64,000 bases of DNA from Melampsora larici-populina 98AG31 (Eukaryota; Basidiomycota; Pucciniomycetes; Pucciniales; Melampsoraceae): positions 251,473 through 315,472 of the forward strand of contig NW_006768813.1 of assembly GCF_000204055.1 (NCBI RefSeq). Reading direction: 5' to 3'. The notes under the pieces are model-generated. The model ran no database searches. It was not told the origin of the DNA and saw nothing but the letters and a program-made list of their open reading frames with translations. Shown here in pieces: positions 47,136-57,650 of the stretch; the stretch's first letter is position 1; each line of letters opens with the position of its first letter. A program made the translations under genes and the position numbers.

Positions 47136-48892
47136 CTACACTGGGGTTTGATCCTCCTCCTGGAAATCCTCCTCCATACCCTGATTGCCAGACCCCCCCG
47201 ACACATTACCATTACTCGAGTTCGCTGCTGCTAGCACTTGGTCCACAAAGGGTGGTGGAATTGTTCCGGAGGCTTTGATAGTCGCCCATGTTTTCTTCCC
47301 AGTAAAAGTCTCCCGGTCATAACGGGCAATTTGGTCAAAGTACCTGCAAGACAAGCAAGTCGGTCAGTTCAGGTTCCACTTGCTAGTGCGAAATTAAACT
47401 TACAAGGGCACATCACTGTCAGGTCTTGCGCGAAGATCAGCCAGGGCCTCGTCCATAAGGGTCCATTGGCAGCGCTTTTTGTTTGCAGTGTGATCGAGGT
47501 AGCTGAAAGCTGTGACATATCGCTAAAATACGGTGGACCGTATCAGTCCCATATTCCAGGTCATGAACACCAAGAAAGCTTACCATGAAGATCATCCTCT
47601 TCACCTTAGCGCGCCCCAAATGGGCCAATGCATCATCGTCTTTCAAAGCTTTTACTGCGGGAAAAAACATTCGGGCAACCTGAGGAATTGATAGTCAGAA
47701 AGGTTTACAAAAGTTAATTCTCAAGACATCGACTTTACCTGCAGTACAATCGATTTCGAAGCCGGTACCTTGAGTACACTTCCCTCAGCAACACTCAGGA
47801 TGTTGGTGAGAAGCTTGATTGAAGAAAATCGAATTGATCAGCAGCCTGGTCACATTGGCTTTCAATGTAATCAGTATCAAACTAGAGAATACAGTCACTT
47901 ACCGCCGCGCGTACCTTACTACGCTGGTTCTTCAAAGTGTCCTTGATGAATAAGTACATCGCGGTGCCCGGAACACAACCCTCGCCTGCAACGTAATCAC
48001 AAGGGCCATGATCATCTATATACTCAGGCTTGAGACCTTGGAGATAATTCTTTGAGAATTCGGATCAGTTAGTGACTTTTGAACGAAAGTGGAATCAATA
48101 TGTGAGTGACAGCCTTACTTACAAATGTGAGAATCTCTAGACTTTGTACTATAGTGGTGTGATCTCCAGCGACCGTCTTGCTGTAAGCCTGAAGGTCAGC
48201 TCGAAAGATGAATTCGGTCACCTGCGCTTTAAAATCGTCCTGTTAGGGTTTCACAGAAGAAAAATTGAAGTCGATTCTTAGGATGATGCAATGGAAGTGG
48301 ATAACAAAGAGAGATGTAAATAAATACCACTCACTCGAATGACTTTTCCCGATACCCACTTTGACCCAGATGAAACTTTTGATTCTTGACATAAAAAGAC
48401 CAGGTAGGAAAGCATACCTAAATACTCTTCACCGGGCAGTGTGTTCTGCCCGATGAAGAATATGTGGATTTAGTTTACGCAATCAAATGAGAGAAGAGGG
48501 TGGGTACTTACATCGTACATCTTCTGCAATACCTCTTGATTCTCCTTTGTGAGTTTCAGAAGATCAGCATATTTCTTCACACTGGCGCGGCTTGAGGAAG
48601 GGCGAGACGGGGCAGCAGAGGCAGGCGTGTTTCGTGGCAGAGGCGGACGGAACAGTGTAGCCGGAGCGGTCTGGGGTGAGTCATTTGGCCCGGAGATCGA
48701 CATCGCGCTAGATGCTGTTAGGCGAAACAAGGGATTTACAACAACGAGGATAGAGGTAAGAATGTTGATAACTGATAAAGAGCAACAAAACCACTTACGT
48801 CTTAATGAGGTTTCGTTGGGTGGTCGGCCACCGCTATCATCATGATCATCGACGTGCATGTCTTCTCCAAAGAGATCATCCCAATCGCTCAT
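47136..48892 (-). CDS. Ten-exon gene of unknown function, rust-type repeated family
   Basis: Seen: exons 48799-48892, 48512-48714, 48418-48445, 48335-48375, 48123-48239, 47903-48049, 47739-47813, 47584-47679, 47404-47522 and 47136-47343; every junction keeps phase, 375 residues. The N-terminus is acidic (MSDWDDLFGEDMHVDDHDD), then a Pro/Ser/Ala-rich linker, a short helix (KLTKENQEVLQKMYD), and a globular part with DHTTIVQSLEIL, DHGPCDYVAGEGCVPG, AMYLFIKDTLKNQRSKVR, ARMFFPAVKALKDDDALAH and CQWTLMDEALADLR. From memory, similar predicted proteins are numerous in rust genomes. No function known to me. The third intron, 42 nt, is very short. It may be a passenger of the Plavaka element. Confidence 0.75.
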
Positions 48893-48899
48893 TAGTCAC

Positions 48900-49838
48900 A
48901 ATCTTCTTTGTTCAACTGTGTAAGAAAAACGGAAAGAGAAATATGATCAAGATCAGGACGAAAGGAAGTGTATGCAATAAAATGGAAATGATTTGAAAAG
49001 GTGAATTCGTCTCCTACATGTCCACTCTGGCAGAAACAAAAATTTTAAGATCAGACTCTCATCAAGGGTTCTGGATCAAAAGAAGGAAGGTATTTCTTAC
49101 AGATGATAAAAAGAAATCAATTATCGATCAAAGATCTTGTCCAAAGAGTTTTGTTCAATTTGAAATAAGTTAATTGATTGTTAAAAATTGAAAGTTGATT
49201 GAATAAAGTTGAAAACGGATTTGATTGCCTGCGGAAAGTTCTTGAGAGAAAGAGACAAGAACCTGGCTTTCGATCGTGGTTTTTGTGAAAGGAGCCAAAT
49301 ATTAAATCCCTTGACCAAATGAGTTTCGATGGTGAGCAATGCAAGAATTTTTCGAAAGGAATGTGATGGATGACACATTTGTCACGTACCTGATCAACGT
49401 TCCACACTTCTCGCTCGCCTCCTGCCTCCCCCTAAGGTGCTCTGTGGAATGTGGCCCTAAGAAACCCACCCAAATTCGAAGTTTTGGAATCCATGCATTT
49501 CCAAAGTGCCAGATTCCGATCAAGTTCATGTAGAAGGAGACTTCCTCACCAGTGATTGCCAGATTCAACGTGTGGAGATCCGTTTGAATGGTGTTGGCGC
49601 AGGGAGTTGTTGAAGTTGATGGTTTGGAAGGGAAAGATTGAACGAGATCGGACTTGCTGGGTTGAACGATTGACGCGAGCCAGGGGTGGTTTTTTGGAAG
49701 GTGTGAAAGTCTTAAACAGTGTGGGTGACATGTCACCCGCATCAAAATATTACTGCCTTTGAGTGCGTTCGATATCATTCAGATGGCAACAAGCTCAGTG
49801 CTTGTTCTCTTTCCTTACACAAGAAAAAAAGTGAAGAG
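48900..49838. other. Stretch without a resolved gene
   Basis: Overlapping ORFs on both strands (minus 49302-49778, plus 49339-49762) have no splice or domain support. The region may hold the 5' end of the plus-strand gene that follows. Confidence 0.4.
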
Positions 49839-51101
49839 ATGAAAGAGCAAATGTGTGTCTTGGATGTTGAAGAACCAAACACCCCTCCTAGCATGCTCCG
49901 GCAAGCTAGACGTTTCTCAAACCCCTCGTCAAACAACGAAACAATGGATACAATTGATGTGCCGCTTCATGTAAGTGCCCCAAAGACCTTTGATTTCATT
50001 CACTCCTGATTGCTGATCAGGAGCCACCAGCTTTTGATTAAGATTCTGGCAACTCGATTCTTTTTGGAGGCCAAAAAAACAACTTACGCTCCTCTCAATG
50101 ACCAAGGAACTCTGATGCCCAGTGTTGAGTGGACAATAATGGTGAGTGTCATGTCATGAATAAACTTTCCAGGCGCTGTACTGCGATACCCACAGGTTTC
50201 TTTACACTCGGCAGGCTCAGCTGTGGCGGCTAGCAAGGAACAAATGGTTCGAGGCCACCTTTCCAGTTGGATTTGATATCACCAATCGCAAGCTATCATT
50301 GGAGTTATTCACCAAAGTAAAAAGGTTGACTCCAACGATCAGAACGAAGTTTCGAAGATTGGTTAGTGATTTTCCTTGGTAGACAGCGAATCAAACAGTA
50401 ATATGATATGTCCCTGCAGGTTCTCCTGAATATTGCTTTCCCAAACGCGAAAAATCCAGCTATTCCATGTCTCCAAGTACTGTTGCTCAAGGTGGGTCAG
50501 GATATAATTTGGAAGAGTTTTTTGAAGTCCCTTGTTTTTACGCACGTTCTTCTGGTCCAAATAGATCAAAAACCATCCATTTGGCAGATATTACTCCATG
50601 AAAGAAGACGACATCAATCGTATAGCATTGATTGTGAGTGCTATTTCTTTTGTATGTGATTTGTTGAATAATGCTGATGGAAGCTCGTCTTGCCCAAAAG
50701 CGCTTGATCGGGACGGATTTGGTATGTGGTGCAGACTCAACTGACACTTCGATAGATCAATTATGGCCACTTGTGGATTCAAAGATCCAGTGGATCACGA
50801 CCAACCTTCCGAATCGAAATCAAATCAGGCAAGTCATTGTCACAAATAAGCGTGCTTTTATCAATCATTAACCTTTTCTCGGGGTAGGTATCATGAAGCC
50901 ATCCGTGAGATAGATCGGCGTCTATTTGACAACGTGCGCTCCATTGCCCAGGTCGACAAAGAGGATATGGCACTTCTCCAAATTTTCAGGGCATGGGAGC
51001 CAGTCCCTATTTGTACCGACTCCCCAAGTGTGATTAACACTGGGGTTTTTTCATTTGTATATACGCACTCCATCAAAAAACCTACAGTATGTGTCCTTTA
51101 A
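49839..51101 (+). pseudogene. Multi-exon plus-strand gene convergent to the Plavaka transposase, possibly decayed
   Basis: Seen: exon-like blocks with good GT/AG borders: MKEQMCVLDVEEPNTPPSM (49839 on), a block with KILATRFFLEAKKTTYAPL, a block with YTRQAQLWRLARNKWFEATF, a block with NIAFPNAKNPAIPCLQVLL joining in phase to IKNHPFGRYYSMKEDDINR, a block with STDTSIDQLWPLVDSKIQW, and a last block YHEAIREIDRRLFDNVRS ending at a TAA near 51101. One junction would need an intron of about 31 nt (50142-50172), and the frame breaks near 50660-50690, so the copy may be damaged. No family recognised. It ends 167 bp from the transposase stop. Confidence 0.45.
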
Positions 51102-51267
51102 AAAAGGCAATTCAAAATGGGCTTTATCATTGAACTTCGGCGTGAAAGTCAATGATAACAATGCTTATAATGGGAGTATAATCATTTTACGAACAGACTT
51201 GTAATCACCCTAGGTTTCTTGATTGACCGCAAAAAGTAGAAACATGTTGTCAAGTATACACCATAAA

Positions 51268-54200
51268 TTAGACCGCAATTTCCCCCAACTGATCTTCATC
51301 TTCTGGCAAAAGATCATCAATAGGATTGTTTCCAAGACCTTTTGGCGGACATCTCTCCAACCACGCCGAAAGGCCTTTGTTGACGGAGTCTTCCCATTGA
51401 CCTGGGGTGACTTCGGCCCACACATGGTCAGTCACGCTTCGGTGAAACTCTGACGAGTAGTGAGCCCCTGCATTGATGATGAACGAGTTGAAAGTCTGGT
51501 GAGTTACTTCAGGTCTCTTATTCTGTGCGGCAGTGCGTTCAATGCGGAAAGATCTAGTTTTTGTGATGGCACATTTTGCGTCGTGGCAGTTGTGCTGCAC
51601 ATTGAGTACACATGATATATTCTGTGTTTCAAGCACGTCAGTTTGAAATCAATATAAGTAAGAACTTGAGATAGACATACATTGGTGTCAATCCAAGCAT
51701 GCTGATTAGTTTCTTTGACTTCTCTCATACCGTAAAATGGGTGTAGTCCTGCGGACAACTTTATTTTCTTCACTTGAATTAAAATCACATTAGATGTGAC
51801 CTGGTGCCAAATTTCAGTCACACGTCCGATCTTGATGGGTGATGTTGCCTTGCGGTCAAAATCAATCTGTTTGTCCGCATTCAACTGTGTGTCAAAAAGG
51901 GATTCTTCAAATCCTAATACAGGATTGAGTATGAGTGCAATTACCAATACAAAGGTCCCGCTGACCACTTTCCGCCCGTCTTCTAGTACAGCCTGAAGAC
52001 CTTTTCTCCACTGCGCATCCGGCCATCGGCTACACAGTTCGTTGGGTGGCTTGTCATCATCAACCCTGGACTTGTTTGTTTTTGAGTCTGAGCCAAAAAT
52101 TGGGTCAGTGATGTTCTCAAGTACATAAGTACAATAGCATATGCACACTCACATGTTACCTTCACTTTGTCTTGTGGTGTGGGTGAAATAGGTAGGTGCA
52201 GACCTAGCGAATGGCGAATCTCTTTTTCTTTGAAGAGGTCCCGGAACAATTTTGAAGCAGTTGTCCGTATCCTAAGTTTTTTATCAAAGAAAGAACCCAC
52301 CGAAATGAGCATGCGTGCCAGTCTCTCGTTGTTGAACCTGTTAGATATGTCTTTGCCAGGGGCGTGGTGATTGGATTTTACAGATGCCACCCGAGTCGGA
52401 CCGTTGTGAGCCTCCATTTTGTCGGTGAGAAAAAGACTTGGTGGTCCAAAGCGGTCAACTGATTGATGTAGGTGGGTAAGCATGTGGAATTTTGGTTTGT
52501 TTGTCCATTGGGCGGTCAGAGCAACAAGTCGGTTCAAGAATTGAGCCACAACAATCTTGAGATCGGAAACATATTGTTGCTTGTTGAAGATGTGGGTTTG
52601 AAATATGTATGATGCCAAATGGACCAAAGCAATCCAACAGTGTCGATAGTCATCAGGAAGAAATTCAAATAAAACAAATGGAGCAGCCTGCAAGACCACA
52701 CGGAAGTCTTTTCCAAGGAGGCTGTTTGCATAATGAACCATATTACGCGGCTGGATGGGTGCACAATTCAAGCCTTCAATTCCAAATGATTGCCACCGGC
52801 CAGCAATCGTGATCAGTTCAGTCGGGGATAATTTTGAGATCACGTCACGATACATATATTTAGTAACTCCCAGTAGAACAACATGTAGAGATTCAACTGG
52901 GGTGTCCACATGACCATCAAACCCTGGAGAAGATGTGTAAGCCAAAACAAACTGAAGATATTCAATAGTTAGAGAGCACACACCAGTCAAACGTAGAAAT
53001 GGATTGAACATATGTTCGCCAAATTTATCCTCCAAACTTTGACAGTGACGAATGATGTCCTGCTGGGACATTTGATCTTCTTTTGATTTGTGCTTGTTTG
53101 AGCGGTAGAGCTGCTGAGCTTCTTTTGCAAACGGTAGATTTAAAGAGTCACGAGTTCCATATAATTTTGAAAGATCATCAAACTGTTTAATGCTTTTTGG
53201 GTTTCGTGTCAACTCCCACAAATGCTTGGTCTGTTCTCGTGTGCGCGCCCAGTTGCGTATTGGTCGAGAGGCCTAGAGCCGCATTAGAAAGTTAGAACAT
53301 TCACACAAAGGTTGTTCAAGAAAAAATCTCACGGGGTTCCAATCTTGATCAATTCCAACAAACTGCTGAACATATGTGTCCGTTTGCTTATCAGCTCGGG
53401 ATTCGACTGTCAAGTTGCATATCCGGCAAGGTGATAAAGTTCCAGAGGGGTTCGTGGTATTTGTAATCTCAGCGTGCATAGGAGAGTCACCCATGTGGCA
53501 TAGGATAAACGGTAAAACAAGCACATCTTGCTGTATGCTACAATCGTAAGCTGAAAACCCCGTCAAAGCGGCTTGACAAGTGCACAAAATTTGTCTCATC
53601 AAATTACAAAGTCAAGAAGGACACATTGGGGTGATAAATGAAACTAAGGATGCACTTCAATTCATCCACTATCTGGTCGCCTTGCTCCAAAGCACTTGCA
53701 ATGTTTGATGTGCACAGCGAGTGAATGTGATACTCCTGATTTGTGAATTTTGGTATCAAGCCGCCCAAGGAGAAGTAGAATGACATATGTTTATTCCATT
53801 TTTTTGAGATATTACCTGAAGTATCGTCAGAGTACAGAACTATTGGTACACTTTGAATGAGCATGTTCTTTGCTTTAGATCGCCAAGGATTTGGGAGATC
53901 CACAACTCTCACACCTTTCTCCGAGCGCTCTATAAGAGGAGATTTTGTTCAGCTTAATGTGATCAGCTAAGGAAAGACCAAAGCACAATTATTGTTTGCA
54001 AACTCACGCAGTAAGCGAGTGTTCAGCAATTCTGACCATTTCTGACCATTCCACAATTCTATTTGCAGGAATGATGTTGCGAATGTTTGGACGTTTACAT
54101 CCAAAAATATATCCGAGTCAAATCTTGGCTTTGCAGGAATCAAGAAATCACAAGTCCCTTGAACCACCTCTAACTTCAAGCACTTTGCACGGATAGCCAA

Positions 54201-55522
54201 CTCATCTTTATAAAAAAAAATTGGAACAACCACACGCGAGTCTTCCAGCTGGGTGGGTTCATATATGTAAAAGTGTTCCCCTTCTACATTAACCATGGGT
54301 ACTCGAAGACTTGGAGGCAGGTCTTCACGCCACTTCTTTGATTGTGAATAACGGTCAACCGTGACCCCTTCGTCTTTTTCAGGGAAAAATTCTATATGAG
54401 GGCCAACTTCTGGGTTACTCAGCTCCTAGTAATTCAAAACCAAATTAGTTAGATCCACAATAAGCGGATTTAAAAACAAGAAACAGGCTCACTTGTGATA
54501 TGATATCACAAACTGAGAGTGTGAAACATGGGTTCCCAAGCGGGCTTATGCTTTCCAACACCCGCAGGCCAAGGCGATCCTTGAGGTCGGTGCGAACATT
54601 CTTGATGTGGCCTGGAATTGGTAGACTTTAGTATTATACTTGGTCATCAAATCGAGATAGCCAAATTGTTGTACTGACCCAGATCTGGCAGATCCACTTC
54701 AAGAATTCTCTTCAAAATAGAGCGGATGCGGTTGTACTCTGCGGTAGACATTAAGTTTCGCCCGGTGCCCAACATCAATAGAGCAGCAGCGTGCTGGAGT
54801 TCAAACAGAAGTGTATTGTGCAAAGTCAGCACTTATCAAGTCCAACAACCACAACAGGCGGACAGGCGAAAAAATCCACCTCTGCCTTTCGTAAAGGGTA
54901 CCACGGAAGCCATGTGTCTGTGGCAGCCGGTTCGGATTGAAGCTCAACCGTTGGCCGTGAATCGCTTTCGGCATCCGAACTGTTGTCAAGAAAGTCTTCT
55001 AGGTCCAGACTGGACCTAGATCGAGAATGGTTAAATCCAAAGTCGATCGGATGCGAGGGATCATATAATGATGCCAGCTCATCAGAGCTTTCAGCCAGGC
55101 CATCTTCAAAGATATCCATGTCATTATCTTGGATATCCGCTGGCGTATTTTCCTCCTCAGGAAACATCGAACCTGACGATGTAAAAGTGTTCGCAAGGGC
55201 GGTTCGAGAGCCTAAACCCTGAGGTGCCGCGGCGGGCTCAGACGCAGAGACTCTTTCCAGCTCGACTCGTACTTGGTCAATATGAGTTTTTAATTTGCTG
55301 TGTTTGATTTTGTCTTTGAAGGTTCGTGCGGTACATAATTTACATGTCCACTGTCCCTCGTTTGGACCAGAAGTTGTTTGCACAAAGTCTAACGCACAGA
55401 GTAATCAGAAATTTGGATCGATCATGATCAAAACAATCGAATTGATACACATGTGACCGAGAGTGAAGGAAGAAAACCTCACATTCATCTGAGGTTGCTT
55501 GGGCCGACAATACAAAGCGCAT
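51268..55522 (-). CDS. Plavaka (CMC/CACTA-like) transposase
   Basis: Seen: eleven exons, 55483-55522, 54880-55388, 54679-54793, 54493-54611, 54008-54425, 53656-53929, 53333-53594, 52984-53272, 52153-52923, 51681-52087 and 51268-51621, all in phase, 1185 residues without a stop. Features in order: an N-terminal zinc finger (WTCKLCTARTFKDKIKHSK), an acidic Ser-rich linker, a conserved core with IPIVLYSDDTSGNISKKWNKH and HSLCTSNIASALE, SPCRICNLTVESR, TPVESLHVVLLGVTKYMYRD and KPKFHMLTHLHQSVDRFGPP, then DKMEAHNG, and the C-terminal NVQHNCHDAKC motif. Known: Plavaka transposases of basidiomycetes share these blocks. The second intron uses a weak GTGGAT donor. An ATG at 55552 would add ten residues. 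The open frame suggests a recent copy. Confidence 0.88.
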
Positions 55523-55559
55523 GGTGGAGTATCTGATTGTGAGTGGTATCAAGACGATT

Positions 55560-56090
55560 GTGCAGAGTTTACTGAATATCAGATATGATCACGAAGAGTT
55601 TCTTTTCGAGATGGCAGTCTGCGCGACAGTGAAGATATCTTCGCCGTTTGGAGACTGAACGTGTCTTCTGACACGTTCGATATGATATCTCCGTATGCTT
55701 CTCATGCATCGGAGATCCTTTTGAAGGGCATGGGGATCGTCTGATAACTATCTTGGGGACGTGATAATTATGGCAAGATCATGTCTCTCGGAAGCGTGTT
55801 TGGGTTTCATAGCGGTTGCGTGGGGTCCGCGGCTATTAGCCAGGAGCTTTGATTACGGAGACGACACATCTCAGCTCCGCGTGGTGACAATGGAGCGGCC
55901 TCAAATGCCGTGGACTATCGGTGGAGCTCGCGAGATTGAGACGATGCGATGTTTGCATGTAACTTAGACGAGACAATGTTCGTGCAGGGGTCGGGTTTCT
56001 AAAAACCCCTGACTACACGTCAATTTGCCCAAAAACCCTTTAGCGGTGTAGGAAACCAAGACACTCAAAAATGAAAAAACGCCAACCGAA
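55560..56090. other. Right flank of the Plavaka gene, no gene seen
   Basis: Contains short inverted motifs (ACGTGTCTTCTGACACGT near 55660 and a GGGTTTCTAAAAACCC hairpin near 55992-56008), as often found in subterminal transposon DNA. Confidence 0.5.
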
Positions 56091-56705
56091 GAGGCCAAGA
56101 ATATAATAACCTAAAAAGAGGGGACGTAGAAGAAGAAGGAACGTTAGTGATCTGACATGAAGATGATATAAAGTTCAAGATCAAAAAAAACAGATAATAA
56201 CATACTTTTAGATTACGAAAAATGAGACTGTCCATTTCTAATAACATCAATCAAAACCCATATGATAAAGGAGAAACCATATCACTAAATCCATACAATA
56301 AACCAAGTATAAGAACCTGATAACAGGGGACGTAAAAGAAGAAGGAACGTCAGTAACCTGACATGAAGATAATAGGAGGTTCAAGATCAAAAGAAAAACA
56401 AGGAAATAATCACATACCTTTAGATTACAAAATTGAGACTGCCCATTCCGAATAACATCCATCAAAACCCATGAGATAAACTAGAACCCATATCACTAAA
56501 TTCAAACAATAAACCAAGTATAAGAACCTGATAACAGGGGACGTAAAAGAAGAAGGAACGTCAGTGACCTGACTTGAAGATAATATAAAGTTCACGAGGA
56601 AAATAAAAACAAGGAAATAATAACATACCTTTAGATTACAAAAAATGAGACTTTTCATTCCAAATAACATCAATCAAAACCCGTATGATAAACCAGAAAC
56701 CACAT
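56090..56705. repeat. Three tandem ~208-bp repeats at the 3' end of the kinase gene
   Basis: Units with GGGGACGTA(A/G)AAGAAGAAGGAACGT(C/T)AGT(A/G) occur near 56115, 56325 and 56535. Each unit ends in a diverged copy of the last 30 bp of the kinase coding region (ATCAAAACCC(A/G)TATGATAAA). The units carry intron-like borders (GTATGTGATTAT ... TTCATGTCAG), so they look like repeated copies of a 3' exon-intron module. Confidence 0.8.
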
Positions 56706-57650
56706 CACTGAAGAACTCCTGCTCCAAAACCTTTTCTATACAATCCAATCTCTCACTAGGGTCCTTCTTCAATAACAAACAAACAAGTGAACAGAACTGA
56801 GGAGAAACAGATGATGTAAACTCGACGTCCGCATTTCTAATTTGATCATCTAGTCCGTCTACAGTGTCTGTCAGAATACAAAGGATATGTTAGCTACTGC
56901 AAGACTCAAATGATGAAGAAGAGTTTGAGGAATAAATAACATACCTGACATAAATGGTTGTTTGTTCATCACAATCTCGTACAAAATAATTCCAAGACCC
57001 CACCAATCAATCGCTGTTGTATAAGATCCTCCATTGATGACTTCCGGTGCACGTGCATAAGGTGTTCCACAGTGACCAATAGCTAATCCAGACTGAGTTC
57101 TCGTAGCAAGTCCAAAGTCCGCCAGTTTGATTCGGTTATCAGAAGTGAGAAGAACGTTGTCAGGTTTAAGATCGCGATGAATAATGTTGTTTCGATGAAG
57201 GTATCCGATTGCTCTAGCTAAATCCATAATATAAATCTTGGCTTCTTTTTCTGAAATAGGAATTTTCTGTCTAAGATCTCCACCAGCTGCTAATTCGAAA
57301 ATGAGATGATAATTTGAATCTGTACGATAGTGTTCATAAAATCTAATGATTGAAGGATGATGAAGATCTTGAAGTAAATTAATCTCATTCATAATCATTT
57401 CATCTTGAAGACCGTAAGTTTTGTGAACGCGTAACATGACTTTGATAGCATAAAGATCTTGATCTTGCTTTGATTCAGCCTTGTAAACCGAAGCAAACCC
57501 CCCAGAACCAAGTAAATTTAAAATAACATAGTTTTGAGTGACTAGAGTTCCAGCGTTTGAAGACGTGTCTTGAAGATCTTGATAAGCGGTATATGATACT
57601 GATGGAGGGGTATTATAGACACCAAAACTAACACAAGAATCGATACTCAT
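56674..57650 (-). CDS. Serine/threonine protein kinase
   Basis: Seen: exons 56945-57650 and 56674-56867, phase 1, 299 residues. A short N-terminal tail of 40 residues precedes a complete kinase domain: Gly loop LLGSGGFASVYKAE (46-59), AIKVM with the catalytic Lys70, HRDLKPDN (148-155), ADFGLATR (167-174), GTPYARAPE (185-193) and a DWWGLGIILYE segment. The second exon supplies the C-lobe end (CLLLKKDPSERLD). Known: this is the usual active eukaryotic kinase layout. The APE segment and size resemble ULK/PLK-like kinases, but a subfamily cannot be fixed. Its 3' end overlaps the first copy of a tandem repeat, so the annotated C-terminus may vary between transcripts. Confidence 0.88.

Larger units (their letters stand above)
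46683..56050. mobile_element. Probable Plavaka (CACTA-like) element, borders tentative
   Basis: TACACCACTAAAGGGTT at 46683-46699 and the inverted copy AACCCTTTAGCGGTGTA at 56034-56050 match at 16 of 17 positions. The left one contains CACTA, the hallmark of the CMC superfamily. The unit would be 9,368 bp and hold the Plavaka transposase, the convergent plus-strand gene and the ten-exon gene. No 2-4 bp target duplication could be read, and 17 bp could arise by chance, so the transposase is certain but the borders are not. Confidence 0.45.

Noticed and set aside
54790..54880. Frameshift in the Plavaka transposase near 54835
   Set aside because: A 86-nt intron from the GTGGAT donor to the CTCCAG acceptor restores frame and gives the family-like junction KAE/HAAALLMLG.
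56065..56673. Three similar minus-strand ORFs of 61-82 codons as a gene family
   Set aside because: They are frames through the tandem copies of the kinase 3' module, with intron-like borders inside.
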